Assembly: GCA_037349315.1 (NCBI GenBank)
Contig: JBAIAC010000030.1
Coordinates: forward strand, 11,243,501 to 11,307,500
DNA length: 64,000 bases
Source: Chelydra serpentina
Lineage: Eukaryota > Chordata > Testudines > Chelydridae
Direction: 5' to 3'
Made by a program: the position numbers and the translations under genes. Position 1 is the stretch's first letter, and each line of letters begins with the position of its first letter. The notes below the pieces were generated by a model. It was not told where the DNA came from, did no database searches, and saw nothing but the letters and a program-made list of their open reading frames with translations. Below are positions 11,811 through 24,210 of this stretch, one piece after another.

Positions 11811-12520
11811 TTGACCACAAATTCAGCTGCCAGGGAGCAAAATTCATCTCTCACAGACCACCCAGCAAATTGCCTTCAGATGCTAACTGCTGCTAATTAC
11901 CAGTTTAGACTGAATTTTGACCAGCAACCTAAAAGTGAAAGGACCTTTCCCATTAGCAATCCCTGAGCTGTACACTACCCTCATTAAACTCACATTCTGG
12001 GTATAGAGTGGAGCTGATTTTAACTGAACCAGTTCACTTGTGTCTATTTATAAATTATGACCTTCATTCCTCATCTGCAATAATCATGACTATATCCTCA
12101 CATCTAATCACAAACAAAATCTTCATTACAATTATTTATGGGCCAGATGACTCCTGATAAGAACATGGTTCTGCACCAGGGACGAGTATACCAAAGGCTG
12201 ATCAGGGTTCATATTTGTATATAAAAAGAAAAGCACTAAATTTTCACAAATGCCCTCTAAATTTGCATCTACAGTTTTGTGCACATAGCTTCTTGCACAC
12301 ACAAACCCACTGCAAATGAATGCAAATGTATGCAAAATTGGATAATTAAGGGTGTACATGATTCGAGTGCACAAATAAGATTTACATTTATATAGAATAT
12401 TTAATCCCAAAAGACCCTAAAGAAATACACATTCAACTTTTTTTTTTATTCCATCACATTTTGGCCAATAGTAAAGAATACAATGAACGATAACATTTGT
12501 TTAGCATATGATTATTGTAA

Positions 12521-12582
12521 ATTTTTGAAGACACAATTTTTGAAGACAAATTTTTTAAAACACAAATTGAAGACACAAATTT
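12521..12582 (+). repeat. Degenerate short tandem repeat
   Basis: Three to four imperfect copies of an AATTTTTGAAGACAC-like unit. Confidence 0.75.
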
Positions 12583-13965
12583 AGGGTTAGGTTTTCAAAG
12601 TTAGATGCTTGTAACTGTATTATATTCATCTGGGCATGCTTAGTTAGTAAGCCCAATTATCCAATGTGCTTGCACAAATCAGGTATTTGTCCTGGCACAT
12701 GATCATCTAGGCATCCAACTCAACATATGAACATACCTGATTCACACACATACATCAAAGATCGGTGTGCCTCAATTAGGTGCACACAAATGTATGTGTG
12801 TGTAGCTCTGCACCTCTAACGTGGAATTTCTGGCCATTAGCACCAAGTTGAGCCTTCTGAAAAGGTAACAACTCTCTAGCAGAAGAAACACACAGTAAAA
12901 TACAGCACTTAGTAAATTAGTGCCCTGACTACCTAATTCTGTTTTCAAAAACCTGGGGAAGGATAATCCTATAATTCGTCAGGATATACATGCTGTGTGA
13001 ACCTATGAAAAAAAATCCTGCATTGTGCCCAACAGTCTGTTTACTTGCGGCTCACAGAGCAAGCTAAGCACACAGGAGGGTTTAACATGAGGTAGAATGG
13101 TTGAGGCCAGTCCACTGATTAGTACCAGGATCCTGTATGAAATATTTAGGATCTTATTCTCCAAAGTAAAGAATAAAATAAACAACACTTCAAACTCCAA
13201 TTGATTTTGAAGGTGAGGGACTAAAATGGGTGACAGCTTCTTACGTTCCAGAACTGAATAATAGATTGAAAAAAGTGGTTGAGTAGAATGGTTTAAGGGC
13301 AGTGCAGAGATCTATTATTCAGGTGAGGCAGCTGATTAGAAGTCATAGGAGAAAAGGTCAGTAGGGAATAACAGAGATTTGATTTATTTCCATTATTTGA
13401 TTGTAAATGTGCACTGAAGACTATAGGTAAAATGAGCAGACAGGTTAAAAGCAGAATAAAAACATATTTATGTTCACATCTTTGTTAGCATTAATGTTTT
13501 TTATTAAGAGTGTATGTTAGCCAATTTGGTTAAAAAGCTGTGTTTCATTTTCTCTCATATAAACCTGGCTCAACTACTATGAAGATATAGGCATGTATGA
13601 AAGAAGTGCCAAGATTTAGTTCTGCTACCTATGCTACCTTTACAGCTTGTGATACAGTAATTTCAATGTACAGTTTAGAATGACTGTTTTTAAGTTTTTA
13701 TTATATTTTAGTCATTTATGGATTCCTCTCTATTTCTTTCATTTACTGCTGGTTATGGGAAGGAAACTATTCCCATGTTGTTATTGTGTTTAATGAAAGA
13801 CTTTTCATCTTATCCTTTGTATAATACCAAGGGCTTTTGTTTTCTAAAGTTTATTTTATAATAAGATAAGTATAGGTGCAAAAAGGAGAGAGGAAAAAGA
13901 GTCATGTATATAAACAATAACATTCTGTTATAAAGTACACTTGAAGAGAATTTACATCACTGTAA

Positions 13966-14251
13966 GGGTACGTCTATACTTACCCGTCGCGTCGGAGGCG
14001 CGGCATCGATGTTCTGGGTTCGATTTATCGCGTCTTGTCTAGACGCGATAAATCGAACCAGGAAGTGCTCCCCCGTCGACGCCGGTAATCCTGCTCTGCG
14101 AACGGAGCAGGCGGAGTCGACGGGGGAGCCTACGCGCCGCGTGTGGACCACAGGTAAGTTCGAACTAAGATACTTCGACTTCAGCTACGTTATTAACGTA
14201 GCTGAAGTTGCGTATCTTAGTTCGACAGGGGGGTTTAGTGTAGACCTAGCC
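13966..14251 (+). mobile_element. Foldback Harbinger-like MITE, copy 1
   Basis: A 286-bp element flanked by TAA on both sides (13963-13965 and 14252-14254). The ends are GGGTACGTCTATACTTACCC and GTGTAGACCTAGCC. It contains three internal palindromes: GCGATAAATCGAA arms near 14019-14058, GTCGAC-centred GC-rich arms at about 14070-14125, and a 26-bp-arm hairpin (CTAAGATACTTCGACTTCAG) at about 14164-14222. A 3-bp TWA duplication fits the PIF/Harbinger superfamily. No transposase. Confidence 0.82.
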
Positions 14252-15984
14252 TAATAATGGAGTTAGTCCAAATGTACACCAGTGTAACAGCGCAAGATTG
14301 GACCCAATGGGATTAGTTCTCCAGGCCAGCCTAGCCAGCGCTGGTGTGGAGACCCTTCCTGTGTTACACAGGCACAGTACTGCTTCCACTCAGCAAGCGA
14401 CCCGCCCTTACACCCAGCTCCAATTTGGGGCATGCGTGCAGAGAGTCTTGTACTCAGCCTCAACACTGGAGTGAATTTCATAATAGTGGATTTCTTAAAT
14501 GCATATGCAAAGGTAAAAGTAAGAGAGCTGCAAGAAGAAAGGAGTAGAGAGGAACAGAGGAAGAGAGAAAGATAGAGGAAGGGTAGAAAAGGGACTAGTG
14601 ATTAAAGGGAGTTGTGGAGTATCTGGGATTGAGAGGTGATGTACATACATGTCAATGAAAGGTGAAATAAATGAGTAAGCAATGATATCACATAGACAGA
14701 ATTCATCCAAGTTATTGTTTCTGGAGAGTGTGATTTTCCCCATGACTACTGTTGAGATTTCTTCTGCTTCCATTTTATTCAAAAGGGAGGATCTTTTCAA
14801 TAGCATAAGAGAGCACTTTAAAAAGGGACATTACTGTTCAGGTCTGGCATTCTAGTACTTGGCACATTATAGCTGCCAATATGATGGGGACATTTAGAGC
14901 TCCAGAAGTAAGATTACGAACTTCGTGCTGGAGGGGGGAAATGTGGTCATGGGACCAGGATGTAATATGATAGAGATGCTGAGCGCTGTTGAAACTTCCA
15001 TCACTTTGCAGAATCTGTCAGTTTAAGTAAGAGGACTAATCAAAGCCATTAATAGCTCATTAGGTTTTGTTTTAGAGTACGTGGAGAACAGGTGATGAAG
15101 ATGCATGTTTGATATTTGTTGTATCCTAAACCAATTTTCATTTGAGAAGATAAGAGTAGGTCATTTGTCCCATTTTTCTAGAAATTTTTTTTATGACATA
15201 CAAAACATCATATACCTGAATGGAGAACTTTTCAACTCCATAATATTCTTAATATTCATTCAGCCAACAACAGAAATAGCCAAATTTGGTGTCTAAAGTT
15301 AGACATCAATGGACAGCTCACAGTGCACAAAATTAAGCATGGGCTTAATGGGACTGTGGCTTCTAGAAACGACTACAATACAAACAATAAATCGTAATAA
15401 TGATGCAAGGTTCCAAATAAACACTTAATTTGGTTTACTTACAATTTTTTTTGTGATTAAGAAGTCAAAATAATTATCAAAATGCTTAATGAAACTATTC
15501 ATTTAATAAATGGTCAGCAAACAAAGAACTTCAATAACCATTCTGATAACTCTTGATTTAAAAATAAATTTAAAAAATCACTTTACTTTTCAATCACAAA
15601 TGTAATGAAAAATTAGAAAAAGTAAGTTTTTCACATAAAAATAATTTCTAAAAAAAAGGCAGGTTTTTTTGGGTGGAAAATACTTTGTAAAATTTCAACC
15701 AGCTCTGGTAACTACCAAGCTGGTCATTTTCAAACTGAGGCGAATGTCTCTATATCCAATTACTGTACCAATCTCCTGAGGCATCCACTTCCCTTACTTT
15801 GTGTACGTGTGTGTGTGTTTCTCTCTCTATTTGATATGCTTGCTGTGAGAGTATATTAAATTAACTTCGTTCATTGTGGTAAAATATTATTTATTATGTA
15901 CGTGGCACTCAAAGTGTGCAAAGTGGTTTACTGAACAAATAATAAATAGGGTGAAATCCTGGCCCCATTGCAGTCAACTGGAGT

Positions 15985-16088
15985 TTACTTAGCTCTTTTG
16001 GTGCAAGGACTATATTTTAGTTCTGTTGGTTACACTGCCCAGCACAATGGGGCCCCTTGGGCACTACTGTAATACAAATAATAAAGAC
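15985..16088 (+). repeat. MIR-like tail remnant
   Basis: CTGCCCAGCACAATGGGGCC then GCACTACTGTAATACAAATA and ATAAAG: the 3' portion of an amniote-wide MIR-related SINE. Confidence 0.55.
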
Positions 16089-17973
16089 TTCAACGGGACC
16101 AGGATTTTATCCAGGGTTCCCATCCTGCTAGAAACCTAGATAGGTGTACTCCTTTTGCCTGAACTAGTTTTACATTGATGTCACTCCATTGAGTTCACTG
16201 GAATTAGTTCTGATTTACATTGGTGTAAGTGAGATCAGAATCATGTCCAACACCTTGTAACCAATGTTAAAATATTTAACGAATAGCAAATAATGTTCTT
16301 TATACTAAACACTTTGACATATTCCACAAATATAGGATATTAGAATTGCAGTTCATAGTATAATGAAAATATGTCTCCTATTACAGGGTGATACACTAGA
16401 ATTTTTATTACTTGTAGTTATGCCCTAAAATTTAATTATAATACTGTGCACCATCTTTAAGGCCATTTTTTACATGTTATAGTAAGTGATCTATTTTAAA
16501 GGGGAAGAATATGGATTTGAATTTGGAGACGGAAATGAAGTCACCTGTTATTAAGAGTACCCTTAATATGATGAACCGCCTTATAAAGCAATAGCACTAA
16601 TTATGCATAGGAACATTTGGCATGATTGGAAATGTTCTGATTTTCTGATCCACAGTTAGTCTTGTGCTCTGTATTTCTGCAATTATTCCTATAAGAAGAG
16701 ACTGTTGTAAAACAGTGAAACAACTGTGGCTTAAGGGAACGCTGCAAATGTTACATCTGTTTTTAGCAGGAGTAATTTGCTTTCTGAATAGAAACTATAA
16801 TCTGTCCATATCCAGCAGTTGAAATTTCAGTATTTTTTAAAGGTGTGCAGTAGATTTTGGTAAAATGGTATTTTTATAAGTCATTAAATTGGTTTTTAGG
16901 AACCTCACATTTGAACAATTATTAAACTATAAAACAAAATTGCATGATTCCTAAAACTGTAATCTGAAGTTTTACAGTCAGCTATAAAAGGCTGTATTAT
17001 TATAATATACTAAAGATGCTGAGACTATTACAACTTTTAAAAAAAATGAATTGTAAAATCTTTTATTGCTGATTAAATAACTCTAGACTATTATGCACTC
17101 CAATAATATATATGTACCATATTTGGATACAATGAAAAGCGTACTATTCACAAAAACATAATTTAAATTGTGATTGAACTATGCAAAATCGACCATCTCA
17201 ATTTCTTTCTATAACTGAAGTTCCTTGAACGTGCCTTTCAGTATACAATTAAAAATGTTTCATGCATTTTAGGACTAATAATTAAATATTGGGGCCAGAT
17301 TTTCAAAATAGCTCTTTGTGTCTAAGGCACTGATCCTCAGCTGAGGTAAACCAGTGTAGCTCTATTGAAGTCAATGGAGCTGTGCCAGTTTAAATCAGCT
17401 AAGGATCTGGATATTTATCTATATACTGCTGTAAAAATGCTAATGGCATATGTTGATGGGCCCTCTATTAAAACACAGCATGTTAGTCTGGAGAGGTGAA
17501 ATTGGGAACAAATTGCGTTTGTCACGTGAACCCCACCAACTGCCACTATCTCATGATATATAATTCCCAGATAAGAATACACAGCACCATTATTGGAAAA
17601 ACCAGCACCCTTTTAAATATCGTCCTGACATGGACACACAAGCATACATATATTACATCAATTCCTATGCAGAGTGATATCAGGCTAGATCCTCAGCTGG
17701 TGTAAATTGGTCTGTTGAAATCAATAGACCGAGGCGAAGTAAATTGCATACTGAGAAATCAATATTTATTCACCAGCCTCATGAGGCCAAATTCATGCAT
17801 GGATTAATTATGCTGACTTCGACAGAGTTACGCTAAGATGGTCTATTTTGTGTACTTCTAAAACTAATTGTGGCTGCTCCAGTTAAGAGCAAGTCTACGC
17901 TAAACTACCTTCTTTTTTGGAAATCATGATGCATTATTTAGTCTCAAGTATCAATGTACCTGCTTTCACACTT

Positions 17974-18070
17974 AGGAACATGGAAATTGTCATACTGCAT
18001 CAGACACAAGGTCCATCTAGTCTAATTTCCTGTCTTTGCTAGTGGCAAGCACCAAGCGCTTCAGTGGAAG
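17974..18070 (-). mobile_element. CR1 3'-end fragment, inverted
   Basis: Inverse-orientation CR1 3' UTR of the TACTGGATCAGAC type; on the plus strand it reads CATACTGCATCAGACACAAG then GTCCATCTAGTCTAATTTCC. Confidence 0.8.
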
Positions 18071-20153
18071 ACGTCAGACCACTACGGTAAGCAACTGTGA
18101 AACTAAATAGGACCTATTTTAACTATTGGTGAAAACGTTTGAGTTCTGATTCTTATGTTTACACTGAGGTAAATCAGGAGAAAACTTCATTGAGGTCAAT
18201 GGGGTTGGGAGTAGGAAATCAGCCTCTTTGTTGGGAAAACACAGAATTCAGATCAATACTCTCCAAATGAGATTAACGATGACATTTTAGATTCTCTCCG
18301 GCTGTCAGATACTAATATGAAAATGCAAAGCACACAGGGCTTCTTTAGGTAAAACAGAATTGCTGCTGAGCCAAATTAAAAGATGCTCCTTTTGAGAAGA
18401 AAAGCTGCCAATACGTGTTCTATAAATCATTTGTGCCAGCAGGCTGACCCCATTATGTCAGCTAATCCTGGAAATACAGGAGGTAAATTTAAATCTTCTA
18501 GTATGAAACATTTAATCGATATTCTAAATGTTTTTCTTACAATTTATTCTGGCAGAGCAATGGGACCATTACCATCCTGTTAATCTTTTGCCAGAGACTA
18601 GAACTTTCTGAATGGTTATAATGTCTGGAAGAAGATAGCCAAAGAAGTGTTTTTTTGAGGGACGGCGTTGGAAGGGCATTTGAACAGACACCGTCACCCC
18701 TTGCTTGTTCTTTGCAGAATGGCAAAGAAGCAGAACAAATAGGAAGACGACATAGAAGGGCTGGAAGGTGAGGGTAGCAGTCAGACAAAGTAGCAAGTAC
18801 TTCAGCACAGAGGAATAAAGTTCAGTGTGTCTTTATTCAGAGTACAGCCTCAGCACTTGTACTGTTCCCACATCAACAAAACACCTACGTGCTCACTGAG
18901 CTTCCCCTTTATGTTCACCCACCACCCAATTACCAATCCATGAAGCTGCACACCTGTTGTGGCTTGATATTAAGGGCACTACACTATAGCTTTTAACCCT
19001 CTACCAATACCTACTTTATAGAAATATTATTTAACATTTATGTACTTGCAAACATTGAATAATTATAGACAGGATTCTGCCTGCAAGCACGGGGCAGAAA
19101 CTGATCGGTGCTGAGCACCTCCAACACTCCGGCCTATGAGTAAAAAGTATAGTGCTTCATTTGCATGATGTAAATTGTGCATAGGCCCCAGTCTCCTCAA
19201 ATACCGGTGTTGCCAAATCTTGTGATTTTATCACAAGTCTTGCAATATTTGGTGACTTTCTTAAAGCCTCAGCTCCTGGAGTCATGGGAATACATGAAAA
19301 TCTCAACTTTCGTTAAAAAAAAAAGTTGCGTGCAGCCCTCATTTGCTGAGGAGAAAAGCTTGAAAATGTGACTCAAGTGTATTTTAAAGACTCAAAAACC
19401 AGAAGGCAAATAAAAAGACCCCCCAAATTATTATTTTTAAAATTTCATTATTTTAAGCAAATATCATGATTGTTTGTTTCTGACAATCTTTGAACGCTTG
19501 AAGTTGACATTACTGAAATATTCTCATTTCCTTCTGCCTTTTTTTAATATGTGCTTTTGAGAGTACAAGAACAAGTGCACAAGGAGCCCCAGAGTTATTT
19601 ACCCTCAGTCTGAAGGGCCATGCTTTGTTCTGAATTATATTTGCATCCACTGTCCACATTTGTAAAGGAGCACAAAAATCTTACACTCCCTTCAGCATGC
19701 TGTACAAGGCCTTGAAGGATCAAGGCCTTTATAATGAATGCCCTAAGGGAAACTATGCAACTGATTGGAAAGTAGCTGGTGTTTGTTGCGCAAAATATTG
19801 GTGAAAACAGCAATTTCTGTTAAATTAACACAATCTTCAGTTACAAAATATTTACTAAAACATTCCACTTCTCCCCACAAGAGTCATTATTAATTCTTCT
19901 TGTTCTGTATTTACTGATATCATAGATCAGATGTATACAATAATTAATATATCATTTAAATACTATATTACTATGACCATTTATTTCAATGTGGTTGTCC
20001 TGCCAAACTTCATTATTGGCACCACCTTGGCCCTCTATACAAAGACATTGGGGGGGCGGGGGTTATTTAATACTAAATCTTGAGCAGACTCACAGCACTG
20101 ATGGAGATATGCTGGGCTGGAGTGAGAGGTACATTTTGGGGATGGGGGTGCTG

Positions 20154-20278
20154 CTAGGGTGACCAGATATCCTGATTTTATAGGGACAGTTCTGATAATC
20201 TGGACTTTGTCTTATGTAGGTGCGTATTATTCATCTGCTCCCCAGCCTGATTTTTCACATTTGCTAACGGATCACACC
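20154..20278. mobile_element. Short DNA-transposon-like MITE
   Basis: It starts CTAGGGTGACCAGATATCC, a terminus I recall from abundant reptile MITEs. A GATTTTATAGGGACAG block and CCTGATTTTTCACATTTGCT near the right follow. The right inverted end (GGATCACACC) is decayed. No clear target duplication. Confidence 0.6.
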
Positions 20279-22149
20279 AAGTGCTGGAAACAGGTTATGC
20301 AGAAGAACTAGACTAGGTGCCAAAGATGAGAGTGAAAGAAAACTAAACATGGAGCAAAGCCAGGAGAAAGCTTTTTTTTTTTTTTTTAATAAAGTATTAT
20401 TTGAAAAGTTTGTCCACACAAGGCTCCAGCTACTAGTACTCACATTTTTTCTCTTCTTTTCATCTGCGTTTTGTACACAATATTTTATGGTCTGATCCTT
20501 TGAGTGCTGAGCAGAAATTATACAGTGCTGAGCATTTTATATAGATCTAGCCACTGGTCACTTTGGGGGGGGTGGGCACGCATTGGGGAACTTCCCTAGA
20601 AGCAGGGTATATTGAAGTACTTATAAGTATTGTTGAAGTCAGGCATCCACCTGACAAACATGAAGTACTGAGATAATTTTGGGACATAACAGAGTATATT
20701 ATGCTAATAAAGTAATTCACTTGCAAACTAGCAGAAAACCTAAAGCAAAAGCTTCCATCAGAAGTCAACATTTCAGTATTTCAATTTGAGAAAGAAATTA
20801 CAAGAATATTATAATTCAAGAACCTGGAGAGTCTCTATAAGTGGTAATTTTACATGAAGAACAATTTTAAAATGATATCACTATAGCAAAAAAATGATTT
20901 TAAACCTCAAACAAATATTTGAAGTAAATATTGACTTTAGATAAGCAGCAAGTATCATATATTTTGTTTAAACATCCCCAGCATTTCTAGCAGCTTGAAA
21001 ATGCGTGTGTACCAGCGATCATACAAACTGATGAAACCGTTAATGTCTTTTCCATATGACCACTTTGAAGAAGTCAGAAAAAATGTACCAACAATAGCTC
21101 AGCCTGTGTCATTCTTGTTACTAATATGACTGCCAATTATTTCTGACATGGCAGTTTGGCAGGCTACCTAATGCCCTATATTTTACAACCTCAGGAGGTT
21201 AGTACTTAGTCATTTCTATGACATTTTATACTAATCAATTCATTCCTCACCCAACCCCCCTTTGTGTTGTATAAAAACCCCAACCCTGTACCTACCATGA
21301 TCTGAAGATTTAACATCATCTGAATGATCTTTTTCATTTTCTCTTAAAGCGTAATTGTCTTCTTGTATTGATACTTTTGCCTTTAATTCTTCTATTCATA
21401 ATTTTTATGCTGTATTCTCTTTTTTTAAGAGTCTTCGATCTCCAACACTAAGACTATAACAAAGCCCCTTAGAGAGCTGTCAGTAGTACTAGTGCAGGTT
21501 CTGAGAATATTACAAAGGAACACTTCTCCTGGGAGGTGATCATACGAACAATACAGCTTGTCGAAATGTACTACAAATGTCTCCACAAGCTTGGTTCCTG
21601 TATAATATTTTAGAGTTTAACTTTAAGTCTCATATTCAAAGTAGCACCACATTGTCTGACAAATGTATGTTCAGTAAAAAACAACAGGGTAACTTTCATT
21701 TGATTGGTTTAAACTTTCCATTATTAAATGTTTGGTTTCAGTTATGAGGCAAGGAAGGTGCTGATATTGGAATGTTACATCTCATAAAAGATAAAGCTGT
21801 TTGGTTCAGATAACGTCAGGTACTTCTGAAAATGGATATAGCTACATTCCTAAACACTAGCAGGTCAGTTCTGTGAGGCTGACTGTTCTTCACAGACAGA
21901 TTTACACCTATGTCACTCCTGACCTATTGTATCAATGGTACTTGTAAAGTGAAGCTATTGCCCCAAACAGTGCTGACTGACTGAGATGATAATGTGACTT
22001 TTAAAATGCTAGAGGACTGGGGCAGGGAGGGAGGAAAGACAGTGGAGGGTAATTCAGTTACGTGGAAAAATGGCTTGATTTTCAAAGGTGTTGAGCATTT
22101 AGAACTCCAGCTGAAATCAGTGGGGTTTGTGATAGTCTGCCATTTCCAA

Positions 22150-22255
22150 TCCAATATTGTACTTTGGCAGCACCAAGAGGCCCTGATCTGCTAGGGGCAG
22201 TATAAACAGGGAATATAGACATGATCCCTGCTCTAAAGAAGAAATACTCAGTTCA
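22150..22255 (-). repeat. MIR-like remnant, inverted
   Basis: GGCAGCACCAAGAGGCCCTG and GACATGATCCCTGCTCTAAAG are inverse-strand traces of the same SINE family as at 16.0 kb. Confidence 0.5.
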
Positions 22256-22766
22256 TCAATGCTATATAATATGAAGTGAATTCATGTTTTCTCCGTGAAT
22301 TTTTTGTTTTTAAAAACAGAGGTCCATTTTTTATCGTTGTATTTCTTTTTTAACATCAATATTTTTTTCAAATCAAGTGGCTAATGCCTATGTAAATTAG
22401 CAATTACTTACAAAGCTTGACTAATAATGAAAACAGATATGCAAAATCACAGTAAAAAAAGAAGAGAAGGCAATTCTCACCATCATTAATCCCAAAATAT
22501 CTTCCAAGTAAATGACACCTGTGAAATGTATTGGGTTTATATGAAATTTGCCCACTTGACATGCCAAGTAAAGAGAGAAACTAAAAGGAGTTGGTGATGG
22601 GGAAATGGTATAGGAAAAATGAGGAAGCAGAATAAAGGCTGGGAAAATCTTGATATATATAAATTGTCCCTGGAAATAAATGTGGACACTGATATTTTCT
22701 GACAGTAAGAGTACAACAATCAAACATTTTATAAGTAAGAAAAATGTAAAAACTATCGCATAGGGA

Positions 22767-22976
22767 AAAAGACGGTTACTCACCGTAGTAACTGTTGTTC
22801 TTCGAGATGTGTTGCTCATATCTATTCCAATTAGGTGTGCGCGCGCGGCGTGCACGATCGTCGGAAGATTTTTACCCTAGCAACACTCGGTGGGCCAGCT
22901 GGCGCCCCCTGGAGTGGCGCCGTTACGGTGCCTGATAAATACCCCAGCCGGCCCAGCGCCCTCTCAGTTCCTTCTT
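22767..22976 (-). repeat. DIRS 3' inverted terminal repeat
   Basis: This is the partner of the 5' repeat, with only scattered differences over about 175 bp. Its outer 64 bases (22767-22830) extend past the 5' repeat with a segment containing AAAAGACGGTTACTCACC. They are perfectly complementary to 23012-23075. The inner boundary is the TTCCTTCTT block near 22976. It lies about 150 bp beyond the recombinase stop codon. Confidence 0.85.
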
Positions 22977-23011
22977 GCCGGCTATTCCGACAGTGGGGAT
23001 GGAGGGCGGGT

Positions 23012-23113
23012 TTGGAATAGATATGAGCAACACATCTCGAAGAACAACAGTTACTACGGTGAGTAACCGTCTTTTCTTCTTCGAGTGCTTGCTCATATGA
23101 ATTCCAATTAGGT
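23012..23113. repeat. DIRS internal complementary region
   Basis: This composite block directly follows the recombinase gene in element sense. Bases 23012-23075 are a perfect 64-bp inverse complement of the element's 3' terminus (22767-22830). Bases 23076-23113 are a near-perfect inverse copy of the 5' terminus (about 29022-29062). This matches the internal complementary region of known DIRS elements, thought to template restoration of the termini during rolling-circle-like synthesis. The 64-bp arms flank a 181-bp loop, so the 3' end can fold into a long hairpin. Confidence 0.85.
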
Positions 23114-23129
23114 GACTCCCAAGCCATTC

Positions 23130-24210
23130 CTAGGAGGTGGGGTCGGATTGTGAGACTGCAGAGTGTAGGACCGCCGAACCAAAAGCGGCGTCCTCCCTAG
23201 AATGTTGTACTATGGCATAATGAGAGGCGAAGGTGTGCACCGATGACCAAATCGCTGCCCTACAAATCTCTTGAATTGGTATGTGTGCCAAGAAGGCGGA
23301 GGACGAGGCCTGAGCTCGGGTGGAGTGGGCAGTAGGGTGCATGGTGGGGACACCTGCCAAGTCATAACATGTCCGGATGCATGACGTGATCCAGGACGAG
23401 ATGCGTTGGGAAGAGACCGGGAGACCTTTCATCCGGTCCGCCACGGCGACGAACAGCTGAGTCGTTCTCCGAAAGGGCTTCGTCCGCTCGATGTAGAAGG
23501 CGAGGGCCCTACGGACGTCCAAGGAATGGAGTTGCTGCTCCTTTCTAGAGACATGGGGCTTTGGATAGAAGACCGGTAGAAAAATGTCTTGGTTAATATG
23601 GAAGGCCGACACTACCTTGGGCAGGAAGGCTGGGTGTGGTCGCAGCTGTACCTTGTCCTTGTGGAACACCGTGTAAGGGGGTTCCGAAGTAAGCGCTCTG
23701 AGCTCAGAGACGCGCCTCGCCGAGGTAATGGCTACGAGGAAGGCCGTTTTCCAGGAGAGGTACAGCAGCGAGCAAGTGGCCATAGGCTCGAATGGGGCCC
23801 CCATGAGCCTGGTAATGATGAGGTTGAGGTCCCAGGTGGGTGTAGCCGCTCCAACCCCCTGAGGAATCTGCTAACCATGGGGTTGGAAAAGATCGAAAGC
23901 CCACCGTCACCAGGGTGAAAGGCCGAGATTGCCGCGAGGTGGACTTTTAGCGACGAGAGGGCCAGACCCTGCTCCTTTAGGGAGAGGAGGTAGTCTAGAA
24001 TGGTGTGTATCGGCACCTGCAAGGGGTTAAGACCCCAAGGGCTGCACCAAAGGGAAAACCGTTTCCACTTAGCTGAGTAGGTGGACCTGGTGGAAGGCTT
24101 CCTACTGCTCAGCAGAACCTGTTGGACCGGGCTGGAACAACGTAGCTCAGACGGGTTCAGCCATGCAGCAGCCACGCTGTGAGATGAAGAGAGTGCAAGT
24201 CGGGATGATG
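23130..24210 (-). pseudogene. DIRS tyrosine recombinase, frameshifted
   Basis: This is the integration enzyme of the element, replacing an integrase. The N-terminal core-binding part lies in one frame (about 24210-23840) with STRSTYSAKWKRFSLWC and SLKVHLAAISAFHPG. The catalytic part lies in another frame (23804-23130). The catalytic residues are visible: Arg in ITSARRVSEL, H-x-x-R in AHSTRAQASS, and a His/Trp plus the nucleophilic Tyr in WSSVHTFASHY. The frame changes near 23835, in a region where one or two bases appear to be lost. The start overlaps the end of the RT gene, as usual in DIRS elements. The intact catalytic set suggests recent decay. Confidence 0.88.

Noticed and set aside
14009..14254. 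Plus and minus ORFs across the 14.0-kb element
   Set aside because: They arise from the palindromes of the foldback MITE; no transposase motif is present.
22421..22855. A 144-codon minus-strand ORF
   Set aside because: It straddles the DIRS terminus and AT-rich intron, with no domain or conserved neighbour.
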